The translations under genes and the position numbers were made by a program. Of a stretch of DNA of 64,000 nt, positions 46,404 to 58,256 are shown piece by piece (the first letter of the stretch is position 1; each line of letters begins with the position of its first letter). Origin of the DNA: Perkinsus olseni (lineage: Eukaryota; Perkinsozoa; Perkinsida; Perkinsidae); NCBI GenBank assembly GCA_013115135.1, contig JABANP010000011.1:124001-188000 (forward strand), in the 5' to 3' direction. The notes under the pieces are model-generated. The model was given only the letters and a program-made list of their open reading frames with translations. It did no database searches and had not been told where the DNA came from.

Positions 46404-47156
46404 GCTTCTATAATATCAACTGAACGTCTCAACATAATGTGCTACCTCCTCTGCCATGGCTACCCAACGAAGCTCTCGCGACTCACTGGTCAAACTGAGT
46501 GGCAGTGGAATAGATGTGGTCTGAGCCCCTTGACGATACTGCACGAGTATTCACCTCCTCTATCGGGGAACTACTTCCAACGAGATGAAACGGTCTGGCG
46601 TGCGCGAGGCCCGCTGATCAATGGGCGATAGGTCTTCATTTAGATCGCGATGAAGTTGTAATGCCGATCACGGCAAGCCATAATCCGCGGTGTAGGCGAA
46701 TGGCGGCTGTTCACGAACACTCCCCGTGTGCGCTTGCGTGCTACTGTGTACGCAGACACAAGAAGAGGGACTGTTATACAGAGTTGTTAGAGGCTCATAT
46801 CTAAGTGTTTGAGGTACTGAGTTTTGCTGCTTTCATGCTTCCTTATGTGTGATAATGCTGAGGACCGAGAATGGTATCCTTAGTATTGTCTCTAGTTGCG
46901 CTGCTTTGCCTTTAAGCTGAGCTGCCTACACAGTTACTTCTTCACTCTTGCGTTCGAGTCAACTGAGCCACGTGACAGTCTTCGACGCTTCGAGTTATGA
47001 GATTCCTGGTAGGTCCGTCCAGCGACGGTGTACCGTGTACCTCACTCGATTCAGACTCGTTCGATATCTGTTAATACTGGTCGAATGGACAAGGTTCGTT
47101 TACAACATTTCATGAAGACGCCGACAACAAAGCGCCATAGTATAAATTTTATTAAA
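46404..47156. other. Intergenic region upstream of the glycosidase gene
   Basis: Divergent intergenic region of about 750 bp between the tail-anchored protein gene and the plus-strand glycosidase. No gene or repeat recognised; probably holds both promoters. Confidence 0.45.
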
Positions 47157-49514
47157 ATGCCCTTGTGTCTGGCCCTTCTGCTCGGCTTTCACGCCGTCAG
47201 GACGGGTTGCTCCTATGAGCCCCCTCTCGTGACTTGGACGAATCTTTCTCCTGAGAAGGATGCTACCACCTACGTCAACTCTATGCCAATCGGCAACGGT
47301 GGCTTAGCTGCAAATGTCTTTGTTGATAACAAGAACGAGCGTGAGCCCATCATGGGACTTCTCATATCCGATCAGCGGGCTTGGAACGAAGCCGGCGAGC
47401 TAATGAAAGTCGGGAAGGTCACTTTTAGTATTTCGCCAAGTCCGTGGACTTCAGGAGCCTCGACACCCTTTAAGCAGGTGAGTCATAGCCTTCCTAGCAG
47501 GAAGCGGCCCTTACGAATTCACTGCCTGATTCTTGTAATTGTGTGCAGGTGCTGAACGCCAGCACCGGCACTGTCTTGATCGATATTGGAGACCCTCCTA
47601 CCCGCATCGTTGCGTACGTCGATGCCAACCACGACATCCTGGTCGTGAACATCAGCTCCCCACCTAAAGTGAGCGTCACTGCCACAGCAGAACTTCTGCG
47701 ACCATCCCCGTCGAAGAAGAAACCAGATTTCGACTGTGTCACCTACGACATCAGCGCGGATTTTCATGTGTCTCACGCCAATGATGGGATTATCGGGTGG
47801 GCACACTGGAACAACGGGACGAAGTTCGTGACCCAGACTTTGGACCAGTTGAACTTGAAATCAGCGGCCAGCAGTTTCAAGGATAGGCTGAAAGACAGGT
47901 CTGCCGTTGCTATTTGGAGATTCTCTGAGCCAGTTAGCGAGGTTTCTGCGGGGGTTGTCCGAAACAAGGCACCCGTTAACACCTTCACGAGCTTTATCTC
48001 TGTTGTCACGAAAGAAGAGGGGTCTGTGTCCGAGGCCATCGCGGATGCTGAAGCTCTTCTGAATACCTATGTGGTGGCATCGGCATGGGAAAGCCATGTG
48101 GCTTGGTGGAAAGGCTTCTGGAATACGAGTTGGGTCAGCATCTCCGGGCCGAATGCTCAGCAGGTGAGTGCGAAATATGCCCTCCAGCGTTACATCCAGG
48201 CCATTCAAACTCGACAACCACTCCCACTCAAGTTCAACGGTATGCTCTTCACTGCACAACGGGAGGATCCCGACTTCCGTCAGTGGGGAGGCCTGAATTG
48301 GTGGCAAAATATGCGCTTACCATACTACAACATGCTTGTGGCTGGGGATTTCTCGATGCAACAGACTTTGTTCAAATCGTATATGAACACTCTGACCGGC
48401 ACCATGGCAAAGACGACTCTATACTACCCGGACATGAAGGGCCCAGTTGCCTTCTGGGATGAGTACGTGCACCCATTAATCGGTACCACACACCCACAGA
48501 GTTATGGCTGTGGACGAGCGGGCAGATCAGACCCGCCGATTTGGTACTCCGAGGACCAATGGAATCACTACAACCTCCAGGGTGCGCTAGATCTCAGCCT
48601 TCTCATGTTGGACCATTACGCTTGGACGAAGGATATCGAAGTTATCAAGGCCAACCTACCCTTGATGGATGCCGTCGTCAATTTCTTCTCCCAATGGAGG
48701 ACTAGTAAGGACTCTCGCGGCAAGATGGTGCTCTTCCCAACACAGTCTATAGAAACCTGGCAATGTCCTGGTTACAAGGACATGGTCGCTGGTGCTAACT
48801 GTTCTATGAATGACCAGCCCACCATCTCTGGTCTATGGGCTGTTGTTACACGACTCGTCAACCTGCCTTCTGATATCACTCAACCGGAGCAACGGGTTAG
48901 GTGGAAGAAGCTCCTATCCATTCTACCAACAGTTCCCACAACCAAAAGTAAAAATGGCGGAACTAAGTTGGCTCCCTGCGAGGTCTGTACGCCTACCCCT
49001 ACTAATGTCGAGAACGCTGATCTTTATGCTGTTCACCCTTACCGTTACATCACGAGTAAGTCGTCTGAAGGAGACCCTATCTATGGGAAGGATTACCTTC
49101 AGCGAACGTCGTTTTACTTCGGACGAGGGATGGAACCAGAACGTGATGGACGCTGCTCTCCTTGGTTTGGCGAAAGAAGCCCAGTCCATGGTGGTGTCCC
49201 GGGCCAAGTATCCATCGGCTAAGGGCTATCGATTCTCTGTCTTCGCTCCCCATTTACAGGATTATCCACCCTCGGCCGATCATTATGCCGTCATGAACAA
49301 TGCCTTGACCTACATGCTACTACAACCAATGGATGACGAAAACGAGGGTATCTTGCTATTCCCTGCTTGGCCCTGCGATTGGGATGTCAGTTTCAAGTTG
49401 TGGGGTCCAGCCAGTACAACTATTCGAGGCTCGTTAGTTGCAGGGAAAGTGACGGAGCTTCGTGTTGACCCAGAACATCGGCTGACCGCTGTCACAGTCA
49501 GACCATGCCAGTGA
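47157..49514 (+). CDS. Secreted DUF5703/GH95-like glycoside hydrolase
   Basis: Large secreted six-hairpin glycosidase-type protein. The ATG at 47157 gives a signal peptide (MPLCLALLLGFHAVRTGCS). The N-terminal domain shows NSMPIGNGGLAANVFVDN and GLLISDQRAWNEAGEL as in DUF5703/GH95 proteins. A 71-nt GT-AG intron (47478-47548) follows STPFKQ. The catalytic-type domain reads RYIQAIQTRQPLPLKFNGML, FRQWGGLNWWQNMRLPYYNM, WYSEDQWNHYNLQGALDLSL and ENADLYAVHPYRYIT. Between about 49054 and 49110 the frame changes by one base before GWNQNVMDAALLGLAKEAQS; a 43-nt intron with an unusual GTCGTC donor and a CCTTCAG acceptor would restore it, otherwise the gene is frameshifted. It ends AVTVRPCQ at 49514. Likely acts on extracellular fucosylated or related glycans (inference). 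Confidence 0.82.
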
Positions 49515-50807
49515 GCTCGCCATTCTACGAAAGCGATTACCGGTATACCTCCACCTCTCTGATCCACTCGCGGTTTCGTGCAATTATGACTCTCGAATGG
49601 TCGTCTTTAATCCGTATATGAGGTTTAACTGCTTCATCAGACAGCATTATCATCGTTTTCATGAAATATAGCCTACTCAAGTGATCTCAGTGTTAGGCGT
49701 AGTGACAAGTGTACGTCGTAACTTAGCGTCACTTCCTCGGGTTGATATTATCTTCCATAATCCACACGATATTGAGTTGGATTGAGCTGGGAGGTGGAGA
49801 CATTTCCTCACAACAAGATACAGACCACGATTATAAAAAAAAGTATCACCATTTTTGAGGTCCGATGTGCACGAAAACTTTCAGCATTATCAACAATCTT
49901 CGGAGAATGCAAACGTTCAGAAGTGGCCCTGAGCAGTCGGGCGCGAGGATCACGCAATTCACACAGTAGACCAGCTTTTGTCACCAGGGTGCTGCACAGC
50001 TGCCTCAATAGCTCCCCATGCACAGCTAGGAGTTACGGAGCTCCGTACTTGCTTATGCAGTCTGAAGCTAAATAAATGTAACACGCATGAATGAGAGCAC
50101 TATGCCAAGTGGCGCGGTGTGATTGAAGCACTCATGAACGAATGTCGCCGGCTGCCGCCCATCTTCTTGTGGAAAATGACTTATTTTCTAACTCTGATGT
50201 TTCTGAGTTGAAACTGTTCATACGCCACGCGCGACGATAGCCTCATTTCTGAGAGTTTCATAGTGGCCTTATTCCTGCATGTGGCGTAGTCGCCTCATTT
50301 TCACGTGTTGCATTGTTTTTATTACAGACTCTGACTTCTCCAACTCGGAAGATTGAGGCCTATAGTCAGAGCGACGAGAATTGGCAAGATCTGACACTCG
50401 GCAGGACACGAGTATCGTCGCGTCCAGCTGGTGTGCCATTCAGGAAGATGCCCCCGACTTCAGAATCCGTCCCATACTCCATCTTCAAAAAATATCCCCG
50501 TCTCAGCTCCTCACAATTTATTCTGATGAGAGCAATGTCCGGCATGGAACTGTAACACCACGATCCCGAAGACTAGGCATGCATTGACATAGAGTCGCAT
50601 ATTACAACCACTGAACCAAACTCGATCGATCGATGAAAAAGGCAGCCTCGCCTTCATTGATATACCGCGTCACTTAGGCTGAGTGATGAATGTAAGCTGA
50701 TGAAGTGTACTTCGCCTTGCTATTATACTAATACAACTTCGGGAACGCAGGAACACCTACGCGACTACTATAGCTCAGTTCAACTGCGACCGCTCTTTCG
50801 AACTAAA
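49515..50807. other. Intergenic stretch without recognised gene
   Basis: Convergent intergenic region of about 1.3 kb between the glycosidase and the Pro/Gln-rich gene. Only short frames; no repeat or RNA gene recognised. Confidence 0.45.
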
Positions 50808-53800
50808 TCATGTATCCGGTAGTTCTCGGGATACATCATGTTCGAAGTTGTGGGCAGACCCTTGCTGCGGTAGGCCATTGTAACCGGGGTAGTACCCGCC
50901 CATTGGGGTGGTCTGGGGCATCATCATACCGCTACTCTGCGGATGGCCTGCTCGGAACGCTCAAATCACGCCTACTTTTGAGACTCTAATTTACCTGTGG
51001 CCACAACAGGGGCTTGGCCCAATCCTATCTTGCGTATGAGTTTGTCAATCTTCTTCGCTGATGATGTACGCTTCTTACCCTTCCGACCTGAGCCCCATAG
51101 TCACTTTTCTACACGTGAAGGCCCCTCATCAAGGCCATAAGCAGGGGCGAACCCTGCACAGACTGTCGAATGACTTACGATCCTTCTTCTTGGCCGCTAT
51201 CTCATCATCCACCTCATCCTCGCCCTCCGGCTCATTAAACGGGTTTGTGGCGGACAGATCAGGGGTAGAATCCTGAACAGAGAGGTTATGAAGCTGTCGC
51301 CGTCCACTGACAGTGTCAATTGACACCTTGGCTTACAGGCTTCTTAGACTTCTTGCTGGAGCTCGACTTTCCTTTCCACCACTCACCGTCCGACTCCTCA
51401 TCTTCGTCATCCGAATCGGACAGATCTGACAAAGCGCTATTTATGAGCGTAGGCCGCCGACAGAACTACCTGCTAAAGCTTCCTTGAGATCAGGTGTAGA
51501 CATGAAGCCCAGACTCTTATCCAGCAAAGGCGATGTTAAGCTGAGAGACGTTGCGGGGTTAGCCAGCATATTCTGGGATGCAACCTGAAGCATCATGGCC
51601 TCGAGATGGGCTACAACGGAGTCCGCGAAGAAAGAAATATAACAGCCTCGTGACATCGTCCTCGTGTCGCACCCATCCTACATGTTGCATAGTGATCAGT
51701 CGCAGCTGATTCATTTGCGTGTTGAGGTGTTGTAAGAGCTGAGGATTAGCCGCCACCTGCGGGTTACCCAACATCTGCGATATCTGTGCCTGAACGTACA
51801 GGGTATCGTCACATCAGAGAAAACGCCGTCCGCCTGACATCTGCATAACAAGTAAGATAGACAATCGCGACGAATCAAATTTGACTGAACAGATCACTGA
51901 GCTGGGCCGCCGGTGCTTTTCCTAAATGTGCAGTCGTACGGCCGTGTTGGCAAAGTTGATCATAATGAGGTATGATTCATAACACGGATCCCATTATTCC
52001 AGCGATAGCGAGAATACCTCGAAAATCTGGCGACGAAGAGCCATAATCCTAATACTACCTGCATCATCTGTATGAACTGCGCCGTCTGCTCATTCTGGCG
52101 AGCCTTTTCCGAAAGATGAAGAGTTGTAGCTGGCGCTTCCAGGGCATTCTGAGACAACACACCCATCAACGATACCCTGGCCGAGAATGAATATTCCACT
52201 CACAGACATGGTATCGTACAACTGCTGCATTAGCATCGGGTTCTGTAGCATAGCCGGATTGGCGAGGACCTGACCAACCATACATAATTCATGAAGTGAG
52301 TCGCAAATAGAGATCGAAGGTGAGCCACGAGATTGACTGACGATGCAGAGCGGGTAAAGACAATGCACCACCAATAGGACAGACGAGCAGACACTCCCGC
52401 AGCTCGACGACACATTTACACCCGAGATGAGCTCTATTACCGTATCCAACTGGTACTTCAAATTGACCAGTAACTGCTGTTGCTGGGACTGAATCTGGAA
52501 CAGAGGAGTAACAACCATAGCAGCGAAGTCAGAAAAGCATATACGCGGAGAATATGTACGATGAAAATTTGTCACGACAACCCGGACTCTTACGAACATC
52601 ATCTGCTGTTGGGTTTGCAAGCCCTGAGGATTCATCGGACCCATGGGCTGCTGCTGGGCCGGCATCGTACTTGGTGGCCCCATGGCAGGTTGTGTCTGAG
52701 AAGATTTCACTTTATGAGAGCATGCACAATCGAGATCTGTAACCGCCTAAGTCAGAAAGCTCGGAGATACAAGAGTAGACACAAAGCCTCCCGTTCTTAG
52801 CGACGAGTGTACGGGACTAGAGTGTTGCTGAATTTATGAGCCTAGTAGGGAGCGGATTAAAGAAGGTTCATACTGGCATGGTCATCATCCCTGGCACCGT
52901 CTGGGGTGGCATCGACATATTTGGCATAGTATTCATGGGTTGCTGAAGCCCAGTATAATACATTCCCTGACATTCAGTAGCCATGCCACGCATGATTCAT
53001 AATGGACTAGTATTCCACGATCGATTACTGGCTGTGATGGCATCATCTGCGGCTGCGGAGGGTATCCTGGCTGCTGTGGCATCGGTTGCTGCTGATAGCC
53101 TTGTTGCATGGCAGGAGCCTAGAAATACATCGTTCAATCCGATCTAAGCTGCCCTCCCGGGGAACTACCGTAGCTGGTGGTGCCGGCTGCGGGGCTGCTG
53201 CTGTGGTGGCGGTGGAGGGGAGAGCCGCTTGAGCAGGCGCTGCAGGGGGAGCAGCTGGTACTGGGGTTTGGAAGAATGGGTCATCATATCTGTCATAGAT
53301 CAGGTGTTAGCCTTTCGACCCCGATAATCCGAGGACAGAACTCAGAGGCAGCATGTTCCATTCCATTAGCGTGCCGTATACAGGGTAAACTACAAGTCTT
53401 ACTCGTCATCCCAAGCAGGTGCAGGTGCAGGGGGAGGAGCAGAAGTCTTATGATGCTTCTTTTTCTTAGGGCTCTTCGGAGGCGGAGGGGGAGGGGCCGC
53501 AGTGCTGCTCGGCCTGAGAATGGAGCGCTCAACGAGGGGCCGACCATTGGCAATCCCTCACTTATGCCCACCGCCAGTTCTCTTTATCTTATCTTCGGGA
53601 GAGTCTAGAACCTAAGAATGAGGCTCTCCTTCATAAGCTTATTCGGCGGCATCGTGGACTCGGCAGTACATGATTCAAAGCTCTGTTGAGATCACCGTCC
53701 GCTCCACTCCACATCTCCAGAAGCCAGTCTTGATCCAAGTCGTTACCTATCAGTGTAACACGCAATAGCCTCCAAGTATTACACTCAACTTATTGAGAAG

Positions 53801-53928
53801 CTGACACGTCATTCACGAGCGTCGGGTATTCCAGTCGCTCGGACGATGCAGCCATTAGTACTACCCATCAAGGACTTGGCCTGGGCGCAAAAGTTCTCAA
53901 AATCAGCGTCCTTAGAACGAAGAGCCAT
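50808..53928 (-). CDS. Long Pro/Gln/Met-rich protein with UBA-like N-terminus
   Basis: The ATG at 53928 gives MALRSKDADFENFCAQAKSL, joined across an intron to NDLDQDWLLEMWSGADGDLN, a compact three-helix pattern like a UBA/CUE fold. Next come SPEDKIKRTGGGHK, a Pro/Lys tract (APPPPPPKSPKKKKHHK), AWDDE and YDDPFFQTPVPAAPPAAPAQ. The long middle is Met/Gln/Asn/Pro-rich (QNPMLMQQLYDTM, GNPQVAANPQLLQHLNTQMN). Near the C-terminus are acidic Ser-rich and NPFNEPEGEDEVDDE segments, then GMMMPQTTPMGGYYPGYNG and the stop at 50808. About twelve introns are implied. NPF-type and low-complexity sequence hint at an endocytic or ubiquitin adaptor, or a condensate-forming protein; the family is not identified. 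Confidence 0.55.
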
Positions 53929-54490
53929 GAAATCACAAGAAAATCTATAAAACTGACAATAGGCAGAGTAATGATGTGGATTTGGGAGATGCAGAGCCCA
54001 CTGTCAACGCGTGACACACCGCGAGTGAGTTGTTCTAGCGTCTCTGTCATCTAGTCTCTGTTAACGCCCTCCAGCCAGACGGTATACTATAGTTTCGAGC
54101 GTTCCTCTGTAGCTTATAAGCAATAACACCACACCCAAAAACGTCGAGACAACCGCCAGAAAACAGAAGACCATCCTAAACCACTAACCAACACGAAACG
54201 GGAGCTCGTTACGGCAAGTCACGATGCTCTCCGGGCACTCGCGCACGCCATCTTAATCGATTCTGATCCAATGGTCATTTAGACAAGACATTCGCACAGA
54301 TCTCCGTGTAACATTGGCCATGTCTGTTCAACGGGGTCTCTTACGGTTCAGCCGAGTTGCTAGATCTGGCGCTGGTGACGTGAAACCAAGATGGACCCTT
54401 ACCCAGCAAGGTAGGCGGGATTCTAGCTGATGCACTGCTCAGCGTCGTCGAACGTCCTAACTCGTATCTGTTGTGGAAGATACAATAAAC
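53929..54490. other. Divergent intergenic region
   Basis: About 560 bp between the minus-strand Pro/Gln-rich gene and the plus-strand gene beginning near 54.5 kb. No feature recognised beyond likely promoters. Confidence 0.4.
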
Positions 54491-54506
54491 TATTAGAAAT
54501 GAAACG

Positions 54507-56263
54507 GTGCTGCTGGTAGCGTTAGATAGGATTCTGTGCGCCACATGGGAAGTTAGTTCCGTCCCCTCTGGCCAACTGAATCTTTCGGCACAGTCTCGAA
54601 AGTTCATATCACCATCGCTCCCGTGGTGCATCCGCGAAAGATTCTGCGTAGCTACATCCGACGCTACCCTTGTTATCGGATGCTATGACAGTGCCTCGGC
54701 TGCTGCCGATGTTGTTACCTTCTCTGCTCAGGACTATCTGAAGTATTGCTATCAGCCCTCTATCCCGGACAAGCATTATTTTGGCGCTCACTGGAATTAC
54801 GTTCCCGCCACTATGTGGCTTAGAGCCAGAAGACCGGCCATGGAAAATATCGGTATGGACGATAGTTGTGCCTTTCCGCGTGCTCTCACGTGTAAGCTCG
54901 TTCAGCTAAATCCATGTACGGAGTGGTGAAGGAATCAGCTCAGTATGTGACGCGGCCTCTGGGCCAGTTTGTGCAGTATAACTGCCCTGGTTTTTTGCAT
55001 GTAATGCGATCACTCGTGGCTCATAGAATGATTTGTACGATCTTCCAGAAAGTGGTGGCGATCTTCGGCTTATGGATGGCCTACTCGCTAACACTAAGAT
55101 ACACTTACGGGGATATGAACAACAACTGGTACTATAGTCCTCCGATTCTTCGCTGGTGATGTCGCGGCAATCACTCTGAGCTGCGTTCAGGGTTCGCCTG
55201 AACAGAGGTGGTAATCTACGGTTCGATGTGTGCTTAGGTTCTATCTGGATAAGATGCATTCTTACGCCCAGGCCAATGAGTTGGCGGATAAGGGTTTCTG
55301 GGACACCAAGCAACAAGCACAGGCGAAGAAGGTTAGTGTTCTCCAGCGGCTCGGATCATCTCATCGTTTTCTAGCGCCGTGCATACTCATACTCATGCCT
55401 TATATTGTAGGAAAAGGAGTACAGTGATACATGCAACAGGCTGAATGATTTGTGGGACAAGGCGATCTCTGAGGCAACTGAGGCGAGGAGTTTTGGCAAG
55501 CTGTACTGTCTGGTCCGAGAACCGTCTTATAATATAAGACGAGGCCCTTCTTCCGTCGAGTCGAACTCGTACCGCTAAGCAATGCCTTGATCTTGAGTGT
55601 TTCAGATGCGAGGCTTTGAAGGTTGATGAGGAGGACGCTCTTCCGCTAGAGGGCGCACCCAACAAGGTTCAGTGTAATAGGGCTCAACTATGCAGCTATT
55701 GGCTGCTTCAGCGTCATAGGGTTAGAGTGTCTTTTGGTGTTATAGAGTCTCAATAATAGAGATGTTCCTAGCCGAGGCACGCGGCCACTTTTTTCAGGGA
55801 GGTTTGGTATGATCCCCTACGGCAGTGATAATCCCGACACTCAGCTCTTCCCTACTCCAGAAGAGGAGCAGCCTGCTGGCGCATATCAGGTAATGTTTCG
55901 TTGCTGGATTAGTTCGTTCAACATCTCTTTGATGATTCATCAGTTCATGGACCCCTCGAGCTACGGTGATTACATCGAGCGCGTTGACAACAAGCCTAAT
56001 CCGCTTCGCAAGGCAAGACATCTGTTCACCAGTGCGTACATGCCACCGACAAAGTAGTGTCGATGTTTCAAGACCCGAGGAGATGGAATTTTGCTTCTGA
56101 TGATGGTGATGACGACCACCTGTACGAGTTTATGGTTGTTTCTACGCGTGAATATCAGGCTGCTGCGTTATGGTTGCGTTACTACCAGGCGAAAACCAAC
56201 GTGAAAGTGCACCTTAGGCCGAATGGACCCTTAGGATTCACAAGGCCTGGAATGGCCGGATGA
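54507..56263 (+). CDS. Small membrane/coiled-coil protein gene, possibly mitochondrial, unknown
   Basis: Plus-strand coding pieces in order: a frame around 54720-54850 with DYLKYCYQPSIPDKHYFGAH and MWLRARRPAMEN; a piece at 54914-55158 starting MYGVVKESAQYVTRPLGQFV, with membrane segment KVVAIFGLWMAYSLTLRYTY and MNNNWYYSPPILRW; then, across an intron ending TGCTTAG, FYLDKMHSYAQANELADKGF, EKEYSDTCNRLNDLWDKAIS and CEALKVDEEDALPLEGAPNK. Near 55809 is MIPYGSDNPDTQLFPTPEEE, then DPSSYGDYIERVDNKPNPLR, and at 56060-56263 FQDPRRWNFASDDGDDDHLY ending FTRPGMAG. One gene or two; joins after 55670 are unresolved. The style (short, Tyr/Trp-rich, one helix) recalls lineage-specific mitochondrial complex subunits. 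Confidence 0.45.
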
Positions 56264-56350
56264 TCCGATCTTATCTATCATCGCTAGTTAACGATAGTTA
56301 ACGCATCATTAACATGAACGAAACATTTCACACGCGTCATTAAAGATACT

Positions 56351-56893
56351 TCACTTGGTGATGGTGAGCAAAGATACTAAGGTCACTACGAGCAATATTA
56401 TTAGACACCACAACCCACAATTATTATGCCGAGTCAGGACTTCCGATAGGCGCCTCCGATTGTGCGTAACAGAGCCCTGCACATTTGAAGCTCGGGCGTT
56501 GATGCCATCCAACATATCGTTATGAAGGGATATCTGCATCGCGAGCATCTATTGGCAACACGCGGAGGAGTCGACACACCTCTTCGGACATGGCATTAGA
56601 CATATCATTCAAGCTGTGAACGGTACCTTCGAGCTCGGCCAACTGCTCGTCTTGCTCAGCAATTACTCTGTCCTGGTCTGAAGCAGGAGCAATGACTGTA
56701 GAAGGAGACCAATAACATATTAGCGTCAAGATTGTTGCAGACATCTCGCGCCGAGACTCTTGGCAATCTAAGGAGGCCCGAGTCGGCACCTTGTAATATC
56801 TCTCTGCCTGACAAGGCGGCGTAAGGATCAATGGTAGCTGATATCTCCGGAAGGGGTTCTCGATCCTGCGGGCTGGGTGACGTGCCTCGCATG
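56351..56893 (-). CDS. Qc-SNARE (syntaxin-6/8/10-like)
   Basis: Membrane-fusion SNARE. A first readable exon (from a possible ATG at 56893) encodes SPQDREPLPEISATIDPYAA and LSGREILQ. After an intron of about 119 nt the SNARE motif begins: DQDRVIAEQDEQLAELEGTV, HSLNDMSNAMSEE. A 31-nt GT-AG intron (56549-56579) precedes MLAMQISLHNDMLDGINARA, which places the central zero-layer Gln in MQIS, then SVTHNRRRLSEVL. The C-terminal anchor is LWCLIILLVVTLVSLL, with ITK and the stop at 56351. This order and spacing are diagnostic of a Qc-SNARE acting in trans-Golgi/endosomal fusion. The true 5' end may lie further upstream (to about 57.0 kb). Confidence 0.85.
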
Positions 56894-57113
56894 CTTGAAA
56901 AATTGCACAGAATAACACTGAGAACAATCGTACCTGTTCACGAATTGAAGCCCGTCTGCTGTTTGCTACGTACCACAGACCAAGGATGTTGATCGCACGA
57001 GGGGTTTCTGGAATAGAGCTTTTTGCCTCGTAACCCAATCCTAAAACTTAAGTGGCGCCTGGAGAAACTACCCCGTTTGACCGCAACATAACTCAAGTAC
57101 ATACTCTGAGACG

Positions 57114-57225
57114 TGATCTTTGGCGCTGCCCTGATCTTTGGCGCGGGTCAGGGACATGATCGAGGGCTTCTCACACTCAGGGCCCCTGGGTGTGAGCAGC
57201 CGCGGCGGCTTTGCCGCCCATCACG
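57114..57225. repeat. Direct repeat and GC-rich hairpin at the left edge of the tRNA array
   Basis: TGATCTTTGGCGC occurs twice in tandem at about 57115-57144. A strong hairpin follows at 57170-57196: CTCACACTCAGG, three bases, CCTGGGTGTGAG (12 pairs, one G-U), then GCGGCGGCTTTGCCGC. No RNA family is recognised. Confidence 0.65.
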
Positions 57226-57323
57226 ATAGGTCCAAAGGCCCATGACGTCTGCTCCGCATTCAGGTCCAAAGTTTTATTGTCCCTGGTCTAAAATGCACAA
57301 TTGTTAGCCCACGAACTGACATA

Positions 57324-57408
57324 GGACGTGTGGTGTAGAGCTTCTACAATAGAGGTATCACGTCTGCTTTACATGCAGAAGGCCCCGAACTCGAACCTCG
57401 GCACGTCC
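57324..57408 (+). pseudogene. Degenerate alanine-tRNA copy, array edge
   Basis: Starts GGACGTG, carries a 14-nt insertion in the D loop, and the anticodon loop is TTTACAT so the triplet is TAC rather than TGC. The T arm is intact. It is followed by a normal 70-nt type-B spacer. Read as a decayed outermost repeat. Confidence 0.8.
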
Positions 57409-57478
57409 ACTGCCTACATCAAGAAGAACATGCTGTTGAATAGTTTCCCCGAAGAGCACGAAGGACCTTACCTTTACC

Positions 57479-57517
57479 GGGCGTGTGGTGTAGAGGTATC
57501 ACGTCTGCTTCGCATGC
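57479..57517 (+). pseudogene. Truncated alanine-tRNA copy (CGC), array edge
   Basis: Normal 5' half through the anticodon loop (TTCGCAT), then sequence departs at GCATGCCAAAC. The 3' half is missing. It is followed by a segment of about 300 bp unrelated to the array. Confidence 0.85.
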
Positions 57518-57833
57518 CAAACTCTCAACTTGAATCGAAATCGATCACTGGTCACTGCTGCGCCCCAATGTATGAGGAGCACTGATCAATTCATGGGGCG
57601 CATCAGCTACCGGACGTTGGTGTGCCCCCGTAAAGAGATCATAGCTTGTAGGACCATATGGATCATAGGAGTGATACAGTCGCGAGAATCCGCCTGCATC
57701 AGGGTCGGACATGGTTCGGCTTCTTGAGGGGTGCTCTACCGTTCTCTTTTCCCCACCCAACCCGGGGAAGACTCTCAATCTTCTCGTTACCTGAAGGGGA
57801 GTTTCGAAATCGATCACTGGTCATTGCTCCGCC
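57518..57833. other. Foreign segment between direct repeats inside the array edge
   Basis: Bounded by GAAATCGATCACTGGTCA at about 57536 and again at about 57805 (followed by CTGCTGCGCC or TTGCTCCGCC). The minus strand has a frame containing GGFSRLYHSYDPYGPTSYDL that looks protein-like but is not recognised. It may be a captured exon fragment or an insertion that broke the second array unit. Confidence 0.5.
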
Positions 57834-57905
57834 GGGCGTGTGGTGTAGAGGTATCACGTCTGCTTCGCATGCAAAAGGCCCCGAGTTTAGTTCTCGGCAC
57901 GTCCA
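57834..57905 (+). tRNA. tRNA-Ala (CGC)
   Basis: Loop TTCGCAT. G3:U70 alanine identity pair and A73 present. Anticodon stem 3' side is GCAAA (one mismatch); T loop TTTAGTT. First full copy of the array. Confidence 0.88.
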
Positions 57906-57974
57906 TGATGTACAACAACTACAATGTGTTAATGAGTAGTTTTCCCGGAGACGAGAAAGAAGCTCACTTTCGTC

Positions 57975-58046
57975 GGGCGTGTGGTGTAGTGGTATCACGT
58001 CTGCTTCGCATGCAGAAGGCCCCGAGTTCAAACCTCGGCACGTCCA
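57975..58046 (+). tRNA. tRNA-Ala (CGC)
   Basis: CGC anticodon on a body with the TGC-type D loop (GTAGTGG) and T loop (TTCAAAC): a hybrid of the two subfamilies, or the ancestral state. All stems intact. Confidence 0.92.
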
Positions 58047-58115
58047 CTGCCTACATCAAGAAGAATATGCTGTTAAGTAGTTTCCCCGAAGAGCACAAAG
58101 GACCTTACCTTCGTC

Positions 58116-58187
58116 GGGCGTGTGGTGTAGTGGTATCACGTCTGCTTTGCATGCAGAAAGCCCCGTGCTCAAACCTCGGCACGTCCA
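58116..58187 (+). tRNA. tRNA-Ala (TGC)
   Basis: Loop TTTGCAT. T stem CCGTG against CTCGG has one mismatch; otherwise standard. Confidence 0.88.
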
Positions 58188-58256
58188 CTGCCTGCATAAA
58201 GAAGAATATGCTGTTGAGTAGTTTCCCCGAAGAGCACAAAGGACTTTACCTTCACC

